A stretch of DNA of 49,707 bases from Candidatus Poribacteria bacterium. GTDB lineage: Bacteria; Poribacteria; WGA-4E; WGA-3G. Position 1 is the stretch's first letter. Each line of letters opens with the position of its first letter. The notes under the pieces are model-generated. The model was not told the DNA's origin, searched no databases, and saw nothing but the letters and a program-made list of their open reading frames with translations. Of the stretch, positions 40,947-49,426 are shown piece by piece. The DNA lies in the NCBI GenBank assembly GCA_007571305.1, contig RKRR01000007.1:1-49707 (forward strand), given 5' to 3'. The translations under genes and the position numbers were made by a program.

Positions 40947-42752
40947 TTACTGAGTCTCCACAACTTTAGCATCGAAAAGGTCAAGTGCTGTTTTAAGTTG
41001 CGGATCCTCCTGGGCTTCAATCCTACGTAGAAGCGGTGTTTTCCGTTCTGTTTCTTCCGGTCCATCCTCGGATACAACCGATTCTGACACTGTATCTAAG
41101 GCAACTAATTCGATTTTCACGGGTTTGCCGACTTCCTGCTTTAGGGCATCAGCTATAATTCTTTTGTCTTCCTCCGTTACCATAAAAAGATATGAGGGTG
41201 AACAGGCAATTTCGACTGTGTGGGTGCCATTCACAGTAAGGGCAGTTTCCTCTGGCAATCCGTGTTTGAGTTTTCGAGGGAGTCTTGACTTTATCTCTTC
41301 CCAAAATAAGGGCAGATCTGCGAGATTTCTGGATCCATAAGACACAGAAGAAGGGTTTGGCACGTTTGTGTCTGGTGAAGAAGAAGGAGTGGGTTGTTCC
41401 TTGTGAGATGTACTTGATATCTCTTTCTCGAGAACAAATGGCGTTGCAGCAGATGTATCTGACTTTACAGAGGAAGGTGAATCCGGCAACGTTGATTGTA
41501 GGTTTGGCTGGTTTATCGGCGATGCGAATCTGTTCTGCTGTGGTGTGCTTTGGGTTTCCGTTGCAGAAAAACCTGCTGAATCGAATTTCTGTTCTAATGC
41601 CGACAATTTGTTGATTATCTCTTTAAAAGGTATGCCTTCTTCAAGTGAGTTGAGTTGGATGAGTGCCGTCTCTAATTGAAGTTGTGGATAACCATACTGT
41701 TTGATGTCCTGATTGGTGTACATCAAAATTTTGATGATCCGTGATAATCTACCTACCGACATCTCTTCGGCCTTCTGCTTGAGTCTCGGAAGATCTGACT
41801 TGGGACTCTGAACCTGCTCACCGAGGCTGCTGTCGATTGCTAAAAGCCGTAAGTCCCGGAAATAGCCGATCAGTTGATCTAAACATTGTGACAAGTCCGT
41901 GCCTTGCTTCGTCAGGTTATTGAGTGTTTTCAGTCCTTTTGCGACGTTTCTTTCCGTTATTGCCTCTGTGAGTTCTTGGACCAGAGAACTGGCACCGAGC
42001 CCGATAGTCTGTTCAACGGCTTCTACTGTTAAATTCTTGCCAGCAGAAGAAACGAGTCGTTCCAATAAGTTCTCTGCATCTCGTAGACATCCTTCAGATT
42101 GTCGGGTAATAAGCGTGAGTACGTCCGTATCCGCTGAAATACCTTCTTCTTTGACAATTAACTGTAACCGTTCGATTATCTTTTCATCTTCGAGGTGTCG
42201 AAAATCGAAATCTTGACAGCGAGAACTGATTGTCTTCGGGATTTTGGCGTGCTCGGTTGTTGCCATGATGAACATGACATGCGGAGGCGGTTCTTCAAGC
42301 GTTTTGAGCAAGGCGTTGAATGCCTCTGTTGAGAGCATGTGCGCTTCATCTATGATGTAAATTTTGTAGGGACAGGTAGCTGGCGAGAGTTTGACGTTTT
42401 CACGGAGGTCTCTGATTGTATCAATACCGCGGTTGGAGGCGGCATCCATTTCAATAACGTCGAAGGACCTATCCTGCGAAATTTCGTTGCAAAATTCGCA
42501 GTGGTTGCAAGGCTCAGCGGTCTTGGTCGAGTCAAATTCGGTTTCTTGAATGCGGTTGGGACAGTTGACAGCTTTGGCGAGGATGCGCGCGACTGTGGTT
42601 TTACCGGTGCCGCGGGGGCCCCAAAAAAGGTAGGCATGCCCGATACGTTCGGAGAGGATCTGATTCTTGAGTGTTCTGGTAATGTGCTCCTGTCCGACAA
42701 CGTCGCTGAAGTTTTGGGGGCGCCATTTTTGAGCGAGAACCTCGTAAGACAT
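40947..42752 (-). CDS. dnaX: DNA polymerase III gamma/tau subunit
   Basis: 601-residue clamp-loader ATPase. It starts YEVLAQKWRPQNFSDVVGQEHITRTL and has Walker A GPRGTGKTT, a four-cysteine zinc module (CPNR, CNHCEFC), Walker B IIDEAHML, sensor 1 TTEHAKIPKTISSRCQ and a C-terminal tau-like region from about residue 370. I saw no long A-run in the reading direction that would mark programmed frameshifting to gamma. AAAGGA precedes the ATG. The SRP RNA gene is immediately upstream. The C-terminal part (PADALKQEVGKPVKIE-like) resembles the tau domain that binds the polymerase core. Confidence 0.95.
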   Translation of the reverse strand: MSYEVLAQKWRPQNFSDVVGQEHITRTLKNQILSERIGHAYLFWGPRGTGKTTVARILAKAVNCPNRIQETEFDSTKTAEPCNHCEFCNEISQDRSFDVIEMDAASNRGIDTIRDLRENVKLSPATCPYKIYIIDEAHMLSTEAFNALLKTLEEPPPHVMFIMATTEHAKIPKTISSRCQDFDFRHLEDEKIIERLQLIVKEEGISADTDVLTLITRQSEGCLRDAENLLERLVSSAGKNLTVEAVEQTIGLGASSLVQELTEAITERNVAKGLKTLNNLTKQGTDLSQCLDQLIGYFRDLRLLAIDSSLGEQVQSPKSDLPRLKQKAEEMSVGRLSRIIKILMYTNQDIKQYGYPQLQLETALIQLNSLEEGIPFKEIINKLSALEQKFDSAGFSATETQSTPQQNRFASPINQPNLQSTLPDSPSSVKSDTSAATPFVLEKEISSTSHKEQPTPSSSPDTNVPNPSSVSYGSRNLADLPLFWEEIKSRLPRKLKHGLPEETALTVNGTHTVEIACSPSYLFMVTEEDKRIIADALKQEVGKPVKIELVALDTVSESVVSEDGPEETERKTPLLRRIEAQEDPQLKTALDLFDAKVVETQ

Positions 42753-42819
42753 CAGGCAATCCTTTTTTGTATGACTTGCATCTCAGGAAGGAGATATGGC
42801 CAGTCTAGCGAATTCGCAC

Positions 42820-43105
42820 AAAAGATGGCTATGCACCCAGGGTTGACAAGCTTCTCCAAGCGTTGCCCACGTCGTTAGCTCAGGTTAGGCACCCTTGCGT
42901 CACACGAGCAACTCATCTACCGCTGCTTCCTTCCGGACCTGACGGGGTTCAATAAGCGCACGTTGCTCAAGACCCAACCATCAACACTACGTGCGTGGGA
43001 CAGTCCTCACAGAAACAGGCCGCATCTGGGGATTCAGTCCTGCTTTAGCGGATTGCAGATACAGGGCACCGCTACCTCCCCACCTAGCATAGCCAAGGCA
43101 TCAAT
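42820..43105 (-). ncRNA. ffs: Large-type SRP RNA (6S/scRNA)
   Basis: On the minus strand the apical S-domain signature GTCAGGTCCGGAAGGAAGC is present (42924-42942). The 5' part contains GGGGAGGTAGCGGTGCCC and TGCAATCCGCTAAAGCAGG, the Alu-domain blocks of the Bacillus-type large SRP RNA; the ends near 43095 and 42830 can pair (GGCTATGC with GCATAGCC). Length is about 286 bases, so it is the long form with an Alu domain rather than the short E. coli 4.5S type. End positions are approximate. It lies between tRNA genes and dnaX, as in Bacillus. Confidence 0.93.
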
Positions 43106-43157
43106 TATTTGAGCAGTTCTATAGCAAGTTTTGACTCGCAAGCAGCATTAAAGGTGG

Positions 43158-43246
43158 CGGAGAGAGTGGGATTCGAACCCACGGTACTGCAAAACAGCAC
43201 ACATGATTTCCAGTCATGCCAGTTCAACCAACTCCTGCATCTCTCC
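43158..43246 (-). tRNA. tRNA-Ser (GGA)
   Basis: Type II tRNA, 89 bases with a long variable arm. Acceptor GGAGAGA pairs with TCTCTCC, discriminator G. The loop CTGGAAA gives anticodon GGA (43209-43211). CCA is not encoded. Confidence 0.95.
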
Positions 43247-43383
43247 GTAAAATTTTCAAGACATCTCATCGAGCCGCACGCGATATGAGATGGGATATCT
43301 GATAGAAAAACAAATTCTGACCTAATTCCAGATCGAAGAATGTAAAGCAAAGACACATTGTACTTTAATAGCACAATTTCGTA

Positions 43384-43456
43384 TGGAGCAGACGGGATTT
43401 GAACCCGTGACCTCATCCGTGCGAGGGATGCACTCTCCCAACTGAGCTACTGCCCC
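43384..43456 (-). tRNA. tRNA-Ala (CGC)
   Basis: 73 bases. Acceptor GGGGCAG pairs with CTGCTCC and contains the G3-U70 wobble that identifies alanine tRNA; discriminator A. Anticodon loop CTCGCAC gives CGC. T-loop GGGTTCAAATCCC. Confidence 0.95.
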
Positions 43457-43511
43457 AGAAGCAAAAAATAAAAGTTTCGCGAGAACTATCTTCGACCTAC
43501 CATGAAAAAAA

Positions 43512-43596
43512 CGGAGAGAGTGGGATTCGAACCCACGGTGACTTGCGCCACAACAGTTTTCGAGACTGTCCAGTTCAACCACTCCTGCATCTCTCC
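43512..43596 (-). tRNA. tRNA-Ser (CGA)
   Basis: 85-base type II tRNA with a long variable arm. Acceptor GGAGAGA/TCTCTCC with discriminator G; loop CTCGAAA gives anticodon CGA. Confidence 0.95.
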
Positions 43597-43660
43597 TTCT
43601 GATATAATCTCTCCAACCTATAATAACAGGTGACACATATTCATCCTTACTATAGGTTTT

Positions 43661-44119
43661 TTATCCTTTATTACGGCGTTGCCGAAAAAAGGACTTCAAG
43701 AGAGCACTACTTTCCTCTGCTAATATCCCACTCACTACCTCAACGCGATGATTAAGTCGTTTATCTTGTAGGATATTATAGAGCGTTCCGGCTGCCCCTG
43801 ATTTCGGGTCTGTTGTTGCGTAGACAACTCTTGGAATACGGGCTAACACGATCGCTCCAGCACACATCGGACAAGGTTCTAACGTCACATATAGGGTCGT
43901 ATCAACAAATCGCCAATTACCGATTTCTTCAGATGCGGCTTGTAGAGCAAGCATTTCCGCGTGGGCAATAGGATTGCCACGTGCTTCGCGCAAGTTAGAC
44001 GCTTCGGCGATCAGGACATCGCCTCTAACAAGCAAGGCACCAACTGGCACTTCTCCTTTTTCGCCTGCCTGTTGTGCTAATTTAAGAGCTCGTCCCATCC
44101 AGAAAAAATCGTTATCCAA
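43661..44119 (-). CDS. tadA: tRNA-specific adenosine deaminase
   Basis: 152-residue zinc enzyme that converts A34 to inosine in tRNA-Arg(ACG). Zinc ligands and proton shuttle are intact: His53 and Glu55 in AHAE and Cys83 and Cys86 in EPCPMC. The N-terminal FFWMGRALKLAQQAGEKGEVPVGALLV and C-terminal LNHRVEVVSGILAEESSALLKSFF are typical. It lies directly next to the gene for its substrate tRNA (44143), and in the same neighbourhood as SRP RNA and dnaX, as in Bacillus. Confidence 0.96.
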   Translation of the reverse strand: MDNDFFWMGRALKLAQQAGEKGEVPVGALLVRGDVLIAEASNLREARGNPIAHAEMLALQAASEEIGNWRFVDTTLYVTLEPCPMCAGAIVLARIPRVVYATTDPKSGAAGTLYNILQDKRLNHRVEVVSGILAEESSALLKSFFRQRRNKG

Positions 44120-44142
44120 ATTTTTCCAGCAAATAGTTTTGA

Positions 44143-44216
44143 AGCGCCTGAGAGGATTCGAACCCCCGGCCTTCTGATCCGTAGTCAGATGCTCTAATCC
44201 ACTGAGCTACAGGCGC
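44143..44216 (-). tRNA. tRNA-Arg (ACG), substrate of TadA
   Basis: 74 bases. Acceptor GCGCCTG pairs with CAGGCGC. The loop CTACGGA gives anticodon ACG, whose A34 is deaminated to inosine. The discriminator reads T, less common than A or G for arginine tRNA. The tadA gene begins 24 bases downstream in the same transcript direction. Confidence 0.93.
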
Positions 44217-44224
44217 GTATTGAA

Positions 44225-44309
44225 CGGAGAGGGTGGGATTCGAACCCACGATGGCTTACGCCATAACTGCTTAGCAGGCAGTCCAGTTCAACCACTCCTG
44301 CACCTCTCC
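44225..44309 (-). tRNA. tRNA-Ser (GCT)
   Basis: 85-base type II tRNA; acceptor GGAGAGG/CCTCTCC, discriminator G, loop CTGCTAA giving anticodon GCT for the AGC/AGU codons. Confidence 0.95.
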
Positions 44310-44315
44310 CTCTGG

Positions 44316-44400
44316 CGGTGGGAGTAGGATTCGAACCCACGATGGCTTGCGCCATAACGGTTTTCAAGACCGCCGCTTTCGTCCACTCAGCCATCCCACC
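44316..44400 (-). tRNA. tRNA-Ser (TGA)
   Basis: 85-base type II tRNA; acceptor GGTGGGA/TCCCACC, discriminator G, loop CTTGAAA giving anticodon TGA. It is the first gene after the consensus promoter at 44425-44453. Confidence 0.95.
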
Positions 44401-44424
44401 TAACGTCAAAAAACCTCTACTTTA

Positions 44425-44453
44425 ATTATACACTATATAAAATATTGTGTCAA
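44425..44453 (-). promoter_or_regulatory. Consensus promoter of the tRNA-tadA-SRP RNA cluster
   Basis: On the minus strand TTGACA (44453-44448), a 17-base spacer and TATAAT (44430-44425), exact consensus. Start expected near 44418, 18 bases before the first tRNA. Confidence 0.75.
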
Positions 44454-44665
44454 GGAAATTGTTATTTTTTTTCCCCATATTCAGGTAGGTTTCAGCATTT
44501 AATTCGGTGATTTTCTTGGATGTGCAAAGGGGCAGGGCGACCACTTCTACACATTGTGGTCGGGAAATTATAACGACAGCGTGAACGAGTTATCACGTGC
44601 TTTGAATAAGTTACGATCACAGATGGACCGAACAACTTCCTTGACACATCTATTGCCAAGGTATA

Positions 44666-45310
44666 CTAAGTTTCCCTATGCCATTCCAGCGGTTCATTTC
44701 GCAAGTAGGGGAGCAGCATGCCTTGGAGACGCTGGTGCGCGTGGTGTAAGTGTGCTTTAATTGTCCCTTCTGATCTGTTTAACAACACTGCGATCTCTTT
44801 AATTGCCAGTTCTCTTCGGTACCGAAGATTGAAGACACGACGCTGGCCCGGTGGGAGTTCCCGTACCGCCTTCCGAATAACCTTACCAAGTTCCTTGTCT
44901 TCAAGGAACTTCTCAGGCGACGGGTAAGAAACTGACATCTGTAGAATATCGTCGGCATCAGGTGGTAATTCTTCAAACGTAAGAACTCTGCTCCGGTTGC
45001 GCTGCCGCTGAAAGTCTATGCTACTGTTGATAGCGATCCGGTAAATCCAACTGTAAAACGCAGAGCCACCTTTGAAACTTGGCAGTGCTTTAAATGCTTT
45101 TAGAAAGACCTCCTGACTAATATCTTTTGCTGTTTCTCGATCACGAATCTGTTGGTAAATGAGGTTATATATTTTCTTTTCATATTTGAGGACGAGAGGA
45201 TTAAAAGCCTCTATGTCACCATTTCGAAACCGATTGACAAGTTCGTCCTCGTCAATCTGTTCAAGCTCCGACGCTGTGTACATACTGGTCGGTTTTTGGG
45301 TGCGCGTCAT
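44666..45310 (-). CDS. ECF-type sigma70-family sigma factor
   Basis: 214-residue sigma factor of the extracytoplasmic-function type. Region 2 runs from EAFNPLVLKYEKKIYNLIYQQI to GGSAFYSWIYRIAINSSIDFQR with the core-binding DISQEVFLKAFKAL. Region 4 is LPPGQRRVFNLRYRRELAIKEIAVLLNRSEGTIKAHLHHAHQRL, a helix-turn-helix that reads the -35 element. GGAG lies seven bases before ATG 45310. No anti-sigma factor gene is adjacent, unlike many ECF loci. It is divergent from the histidine kinase gene. A link to the STAS/RsbW set at 29-36 kb is possible but unproven. Confidence 0.92.
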   Translation of the reverse strand: MTRTQKPTSMYTASELEQIDEDELVNRFRNGDIEAFNPLVLKYEKKIYNLIYQQIRDRETAKDISQEVFLKAFKALPSFKGGSAFYSWIYRIAINSSIDFQRQRNRSRVLTFEELPPDADDILQMSVSYPSPEKFLEDKELGKVIRKAVRELPPGQRRVFNLRYRRELAIKEIAVLLNRSEGTIKAHLHHAHQRLQGMLLPYLRNEPLEWHRET

Positions 45311-45462
45311 GTTTTTTCTCCATGTCGAATTAAGTTTAATGGACTCGGGTCCACAATTTTATATCCAACGCATACTGACTTAAAATTTACACACCTTAGT
45401 GATCAGAAAGTTCCAATTGAGTTAATGTGAGTATATCTACTTCATTACCTTTAGACAGATTT

Positions 45463-45506
45463 AATCAGGATTTTGTTCGTTTTTTTTAATCGTGTAAATC
45501 CTGATT
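45463..45506. repeat. Perfect 11-base inverted repeat in the divergent spacer
   Basis: AATCAGGATTT (45463-45473) faces AAATCCTGATT (45496-45506) across 22 bases. It is in the 323-base gap between the sigma factor and the histidine kinase, which otherwise contains only the kinase promoter. It could be an operator or a repeat remnant. Confidence 0.5.
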
Positions 45507-45546
45507 CGGATTACTGAATGTCTCTGCGATACAACGTTAGGAACTG

Positions 45547-45575
45547 TTGACATGCCAATTGCTTTGCAGTATACT
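45547..45575 (+). promoter_or_regulatory. Promoter of the histidine kinase gene
   Basis: TTGACA (45547-45552), 17-base spacer, TATACT (45570-45575). Because these boxes fall inside the longest open frame (which starts at 45547), the real start codon must be downstream, at 45634. Confidence 0.6.
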
Positions 45576-45633
45576 GATAACGTCCTTAGATTTTGCAGAA
45601 ATGACCTCAAGTGAGGTTAAAAGAGAGACTCTG

Positions 45634-47028
45634 ATGCGCCGGTATAGCATTCAAACCAAAATCGTTCTTCCATTCCTGCTCCTATTTGCTTGTGTCACTA
45701 TCTTTGTGCCGTTGCTCACAGTTGAACTCTTTGCGTGGAAGTACAGTGAACAATTTACACGTGAAACCCAAGGATGGCTCAATACCATCGTAGAAACTGG
45801 GTTTATTCGGGAAGATAGTGACAAAGTCAAGAAAGCGTATAGTGTAGAAATTATGATTTTCGGTTCCGATTACACGCTTAATCATAGTACGTTGATCGGA
45901 CTCTCCGATGCTGAGCAGGATTGGGAAAATTTAGCAAAAAAAATGCGGTTGAGTGAGGTCAAAAAGCATTTCCAAAAAGCAGATGAAACACCTATGACAC
46001 ACGATGTGACGCTCGCTGGAAAGCCTTACAAGGTTTTTTATCTTTCGCTCCCTCCTGAACGGTTCTATTGCCTATTGCGCCCGATGGAAAAGATTGCTGA
46101 AGCGAAGCGGACCCTGACATGGTATATGTTGGGTATTGCTGTCCTCGTCATGGCATTGATCGCATTTATTAGTTACCGTATCGGGAAAAACTTAACAAAT
46201 CCGATTAAAGTTTTGGTCGATTCTACGGCCCGTGTCGCGACGGGCGACTTGGATGAGCAGTGTGAGATTAAAACGCATGACGAAATTGGCGAGCTCGCTG
46301 CTGCGTTCAATCAGATGACAAGGGATCTCAAGGAGTTCAGAGATCAGCTAATTCAAGCGGAACGTTTGGCGACAGCAGGAAAAATGGCTGCTTCATTCGC
46401 ACATGAGATCCGAAATCCACTGTCATCTATGCGGATGTTGGCGCAGATGTTGATGCAGAAACCCGAAATGTTGGGAGAGAAGCATCAACGATCCATTCGT
46501 TACATCCTTGAAGAGATTGAGCGGATTGATACTATCGTGAAAGGCTTAATGGAGTTCGCCCGTCCTTCGTCGCTGGATCTCAAGCAACAACCGATCGCAC
46601 CTGTCCTACAAGCCGTTCTCGCTTTGATGGAAGCCAATTTAGCACACCACAAAATCCAACTCGTCTTAAATTTGTCACGTGAAACCCCAGAAATTCAATT
46701 TGATTCGGATAAATTGAAGCAGGTGTTTATGAATGTGGTTCTGAATGCGATGGAGGCGATGCCGCAAGGTGGAGTATTGCAGGTGTCCACCTTTACGGAA
46801 AATAATAGCGTCTGCATCAAAGTGGAAGATACAGGAGTCGGGATACCAGGGGCGGATGTGGAACACCTCTTTGAGCCGTTCTTTACCCGGAAGACGAGAG
46901 GAACGGGACTCGGACTGGCGAATGTCAAACGAATTCTTGAGGAACATGGGGGTGACGTTGAGATTGAGAGTGCACTCGGCGAAGGAACGGAAGTATTATT
47001 GTGGTTACCGGTGGCTGCTTCTGCATGA
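45634..47028 (+). CDS. Sensor histidine kinase
   Basis: 464-residue membrane kinase. ATG 45634 (MRRYSIQTKIVLPF) follows AGAGAG; the longer frame from 45547 would include the promoter. Two membrane helices flank a periplasmic sensor of about 130 residues with no recognised fold: one near residues 11-30, one near 170-190 (YMLGIAVLVMALIAFISY). Then HAMP (RIGKNLTNPIKVLVDSTARVATGDLDE), the dimerisation domain with His257 in AHEIRNPLSSM, and an ATPase with NVVLNAMEAMPQGG, EDTGVGIPGADVEHLFEPFFT and GTGLGLANVKR. This NtrB/AtoS-like kinase has no adjacent response regulator. Confidence 0.92.
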   Translation: MRRYSIQTKIVLPFLLLFACVTIFVPLLTVELFAWKYSEQFTRETQGWLNTIVETGFIREDSDKVKKAYSVEIMIFGSDYTLNHSTLIGLSDAEQDWENLAKKMRLSEVKKHFQKADETPMTHDVTLAGKPYKVFYLSLPPERFYCLLRPMEKIAEAKRTLTWYMLGIAVLVMALIAFISYRIGKNLTNPIKVLVDSTARVATGDLDEQCEIKTHDEIGELAAAFNQMTRDLKEFRDQLIQAERLATAGKMAASFAHEIRNPLSSMRMLAQMLMQKPEMLGEKHQRSIRYILEEIERIDTIVKGLMEFARPSSLDLKQQPIAPVLQAVLALMEANLAHHKIQLVLNLSRETPEIQFDSDKLKQVFMNVVLNAMEAMPQGGVLQVSTFTENNSVCIKVEDTGVGIPGADVEHLFEPFFTRKTRGTGLGLANVKRILEEHGGDVEIESALGEGTEVLLWLPVAASA

Positions 47029-47032
47029 TGGA

Positions 47033-47815
47033 TTAGAGGGAATCGCTGCCTTGATCTGTTGAAAGTTTAAGTGAGGTTCGCACGGTTTGCCGCACCGTAT
47101 CGCATATACGCATAGCATGTTGTGTGTCGTCAGGAGTCGCTGAATCGCCCGGATAGCGGGAGTCAACTGCATACTCGGTTACTTTCTTAAAATCAAGCTG
47201 CCACTGCGACCAATCAGGCAGCGTCGGCACAATCAATACCAGCAATTCTTCAAGGTCATGCGTCCGTGGGACAGGAACATCTGACTCCTGAAGCCATGCT
47301 TTGAGATATTTTTCAATACACTGTTGTGCATGAAAACAGATGGAATTGTAAAATGGACGGGATGCTTGTCGCGCCAACTGTGCCATATCATAATCTTCTT
47401 CAGCCTTCTCTATCCACTCCAACGTCAATGGATTCATGCAGTCCTGTTCCTTCTTAACAGCGTTTGATGTGCCTCTCCGGTTTTCTCTATTGTAATCCGT
47501 ATCGGATCCATAAAGACAATTACCTTTTTCAGTGATCTCTCGGAGAAACCAATCGTTATACGAGACGCGAGACGCGATTTCCTCTGGCGACCGCACCAAA
47601 ATATCCAAACTGAAGCGGTGAGGAATCCGTTGCCGGATTTCCACAGCTTTATTCCGAAATTCCGATTTTGGAATATCCATGATAACAAGCAGATCCACAT
47701 CCGAGTCTTCCGTTGGCGTGCCGTAGGCATGCGATCCGAAGAGAATCACTTGTAGCGGTGTGAATTCGCGCACGATGTTGTCGCATGTAGTTTGAATATC
47801 TTCCCAGGTAACCAT
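47033..47815 (-). CDS. Fused nucleotidyltransferase (MNT) - HEPN protein
   Basis: 260 residues. The N-terminal half is a minimal nucleotidyltransferase: LFGSHAYGTPTEDSDVDLLVI, with the GS (27-28) and the two metal Asp (39 and 41). The C-terminal half, from residue 127, is a HEPN domain: MNPLTLEWIEKAEEDYDMAQLA, CFHAQQCIEKYLKAWL and the PRTHDLEELL segment that carries the RX4-6H-like pair of HEPN nucleases. In MNT-HEPN toxin-antitoxin pairs these are two proteins. Here they are one frame, and the HEPN part keeps an internal ATG (47437) behind AGGAC. ATG 47815 is chosen because AAGGAG lies just upstream. It may act as a toxin-antitoxin or a defence protein. Confidence 0.85.
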   Translation of the reverse strand: MVTWEDIQTTCDNIVREFTPLQVILFGSHAYGTPTEDSDVDLLVIMDIPKSEFRNKAVEIRQRIPHRFSLDILVRSPEEIASRVSYNDWFLREITEKGNCLYGSDTDYNRENRRGTSNAVKKEQDCMNPLTLEWIEKAEEDYDMAQLARQASRPFYNSICFHAQQCIEKYLKAWLQESDVPVPRTHDLEELLVLIVPTLPDWSQWQLDFKKVTEYAVDSRYPGDSATPDDTQHAMRICDTVRQTVRTSLKLSTDQGSDSL

Positions 47816-48109
47816 GCCTGCGTTCTCCTTTATCGAACTCATATTAGAGTTTAGCATAGATTCGAGAGCGGCGACAAGTTATTTTTTTCATGGGGTTAGG
47901 CACCCTCCTATCTGACTGGTTTCTGTGCGCAAAATGGCTCTTTTCAAATTCACGTTTTTAAAGTGAGTTCGCATTTTATTATTAAACTCACGTTAATTAG
48001 TTACTGGTTATTGGTAGTAAAGGGTCTTGGTTAAACGAACACCTCTTGAAAAGTCTCCTTTGGTTACTTCCCCCGCAAGTAAGGAGGAATCATCGCATTC
48101 GAGGCAAGA
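47816..48109. other. Gap without a gene
   Basis: No convincing gene. It contains AAACTCACGTTA at 47986-47997, a part of the 24-bp dispersed repeat, beside GTGAGTT at 47962-47968, which can pair with AACTCAC. A small TTACTT/AAGTAA stem near 48063-48081 could be a weak terminator for the minus-strand gene. Confidence 0.35.
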
Positions 48110-49426
48110 CTATTTCCGAATCAGCAGCTTTCGAGTGGCAGAGAACTCACCTGCTGTCAACGTGTAAAAATATAACCCGCTTGCAACGCGCTCTCCGACC
48201 TCGTTTCGTCCATCCCAATACGCCGCACGCGACTTGCTTTTATATACGCCCGCAGGCTGATGTCCGAGCGACAATCGCCGCACCAGGTGCCCATCCACGG
48301 CGTAGATATCCACTGATACTGCCGCGGGTGTTGCTAGTTGATACGGGATCCACGTCTCTGGATTGAACGGATTCGGATAGTTATTGAATAAATCTGTCTC
48401 TATGGGAACTTGTGACAAATCTGACCAATATTCTGATAAGGTATCCTGTTCGGGTGTGAAAAAAGGCGCGCCCTGTATACGTCTCTGACCGTTAGTGCTT
48501 TTATATCTTCCGCTAACTTCGTACCTTACCCAATCGCGGCGAGCCCAGCACCCTTTTTGTCTGATTCTACCCCATAATTTTATGGTGTCAGAATCATGCC
48601 AATCCCACCCTTTCAGATTGGCATCTTCAGAGTAGCTATATGTTATAGAAACTGAACCCTTGACAGTTCTTGGTGGGACATCAACGTAGCGCGTCCACGT
48701 CTCCCATACCCGCTTTTTCCAACAAAACGTCTGCCAGGTGCCTTTGTATATACCGGTTCTGGTGAAAGACTTCTCCCAGGAGACAACATTGAATCTGAAA
48801 GAAGTCCGACTCAGCCCATCAACCTCCACTCCGAAGTCGGCTGAACCTTCGCTTCCCGTGTATAACGTAGTCGTAGCCACACCGCTGCTGTCAGTTGTCG
48901 TTGAAGTTCTTGAGAAGGATATCTCTTTATCATCACTATCTATGAATCGGACACGAACACCCCCGATTGGGGTATTGTTCTGTGATTTGACATAAACAGA
49001 GATAGTTCTTTTTTCACCGGAGGTAATTGAGGTCCCATTGCTGATACCAGAAACAGTAAAGGAGTGGGCTCTCAGCGGAGGTGCTTCGCTATATGCTCTT
49101 ACGACCACCCACATAGTCCTTCGATCGACCCAACCATCTACAATCTTACCTTTTATTTTAAGACTCTTATCTCCAACTTTGTCAACACGATCTACTGATG
49201 AGTTCCCGAATCGCAACAGATTCCAGCTTCCCTCCCAAAACTTCCATTGCATAGGTTCAAAAGCTGAAAGAGAGTAGAAATCAAATGGTTGGTCAAAGGT
49301 AATCGTTTTTGTCCAATCTCTCCACTTAGCAGGGAGCAAATCCAGCTTCCCTCTAACCGTAAATCCGATCATTCCTGCCCAATAAGGTCGAAAGTGCGAT
49401 GTTGGTGGTGCCTTTGGCACAATCAT
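48110..49426 (-). CDS. Surface protein C-terminal part with Big-1 Ig-like domain and sorting tail
   Basis: 438-residue frame. Residues 125-210 look like a Big-1/invasin-type Ig domain (RTISVYVKSQNNTPIGGVRVRFIDSD, TTDSSGVATTTLYTG). The C-terminus has YPNPFNPETWIPYQL and a FlgD-like strand set ending SGLYFYTLTAGEFSATRKLLIRK, the type IX-like secretion tail seen in FCB-type bacteria. There is no signal peptide at the N-terminus: MIVPKAPPTSHFRPYWAG reads like an interior segment. The ATG overlaps by four bases the stop of the frame at 49423-49692, so this is probably the downstream part of a frame-broken gene. A surface or secreted role is inferred. Confidence 0.6.
   Translation of the reverse strand: MIVPKAPPTSHFRPYWAGMIGFTVRGKLDLLPAKWRDWTKTITFDQPFDFYSLSAFEPMQWKFWEGSWNLLRFGNSSVDRVDKVGDKSLKIKGKIVDGWVDRRTMWVVVRAYSEAPPLRAHSFTVSGISNGTSITSGEKRTISVYVKSQNNTPIGGVRVRFIDSDDKEISFSRTSTTTDSSGVATTTLYTGSEGSADFGVEVDGLSRTSFRFNVVSWEKSFTRTGIYKGTWQTFCWKKRVWETWTRYVDVPPRTVKGSVSITYSYSEDANLKGWDWHDSDTIKLWGRIRQKGCWARRDWVRYEVSGRYKSTNGQRRIQGAPFFTPEQDTLSEYWSDLSQVPIETDLFNNYPNPFNPETWIPYQLATPAAVSVDIYAVDGHLVRRLSLGHQPAGVYKSKSRAAYWDGRNEVGERVASGLYFYTLTAGEFSATRKLLIRK

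Noticed and set aside
40947..42752. Programmed frameshift site in dnaX
   Set aside because: No A-rich slippery run was seen at the expected position after the ATPase domains.
42339..42878. 179-codon plus-strand frame
   Set aside because: It is antisense to the start of dnaX and runs into the SRP RNA; both of those are unambiguous.
44538..44562. CGACCAC/GTGGTCG stem as terminator of the sigma factor
   Set aside because: No T-run follows in the minus direction; left unassigned.
45547..45633. Longer N-terminus for the histidine kinase
   Set aside because: The longer frame begins exactly at the -35 box of a strong promoter, so it cannot be transcribed from there.
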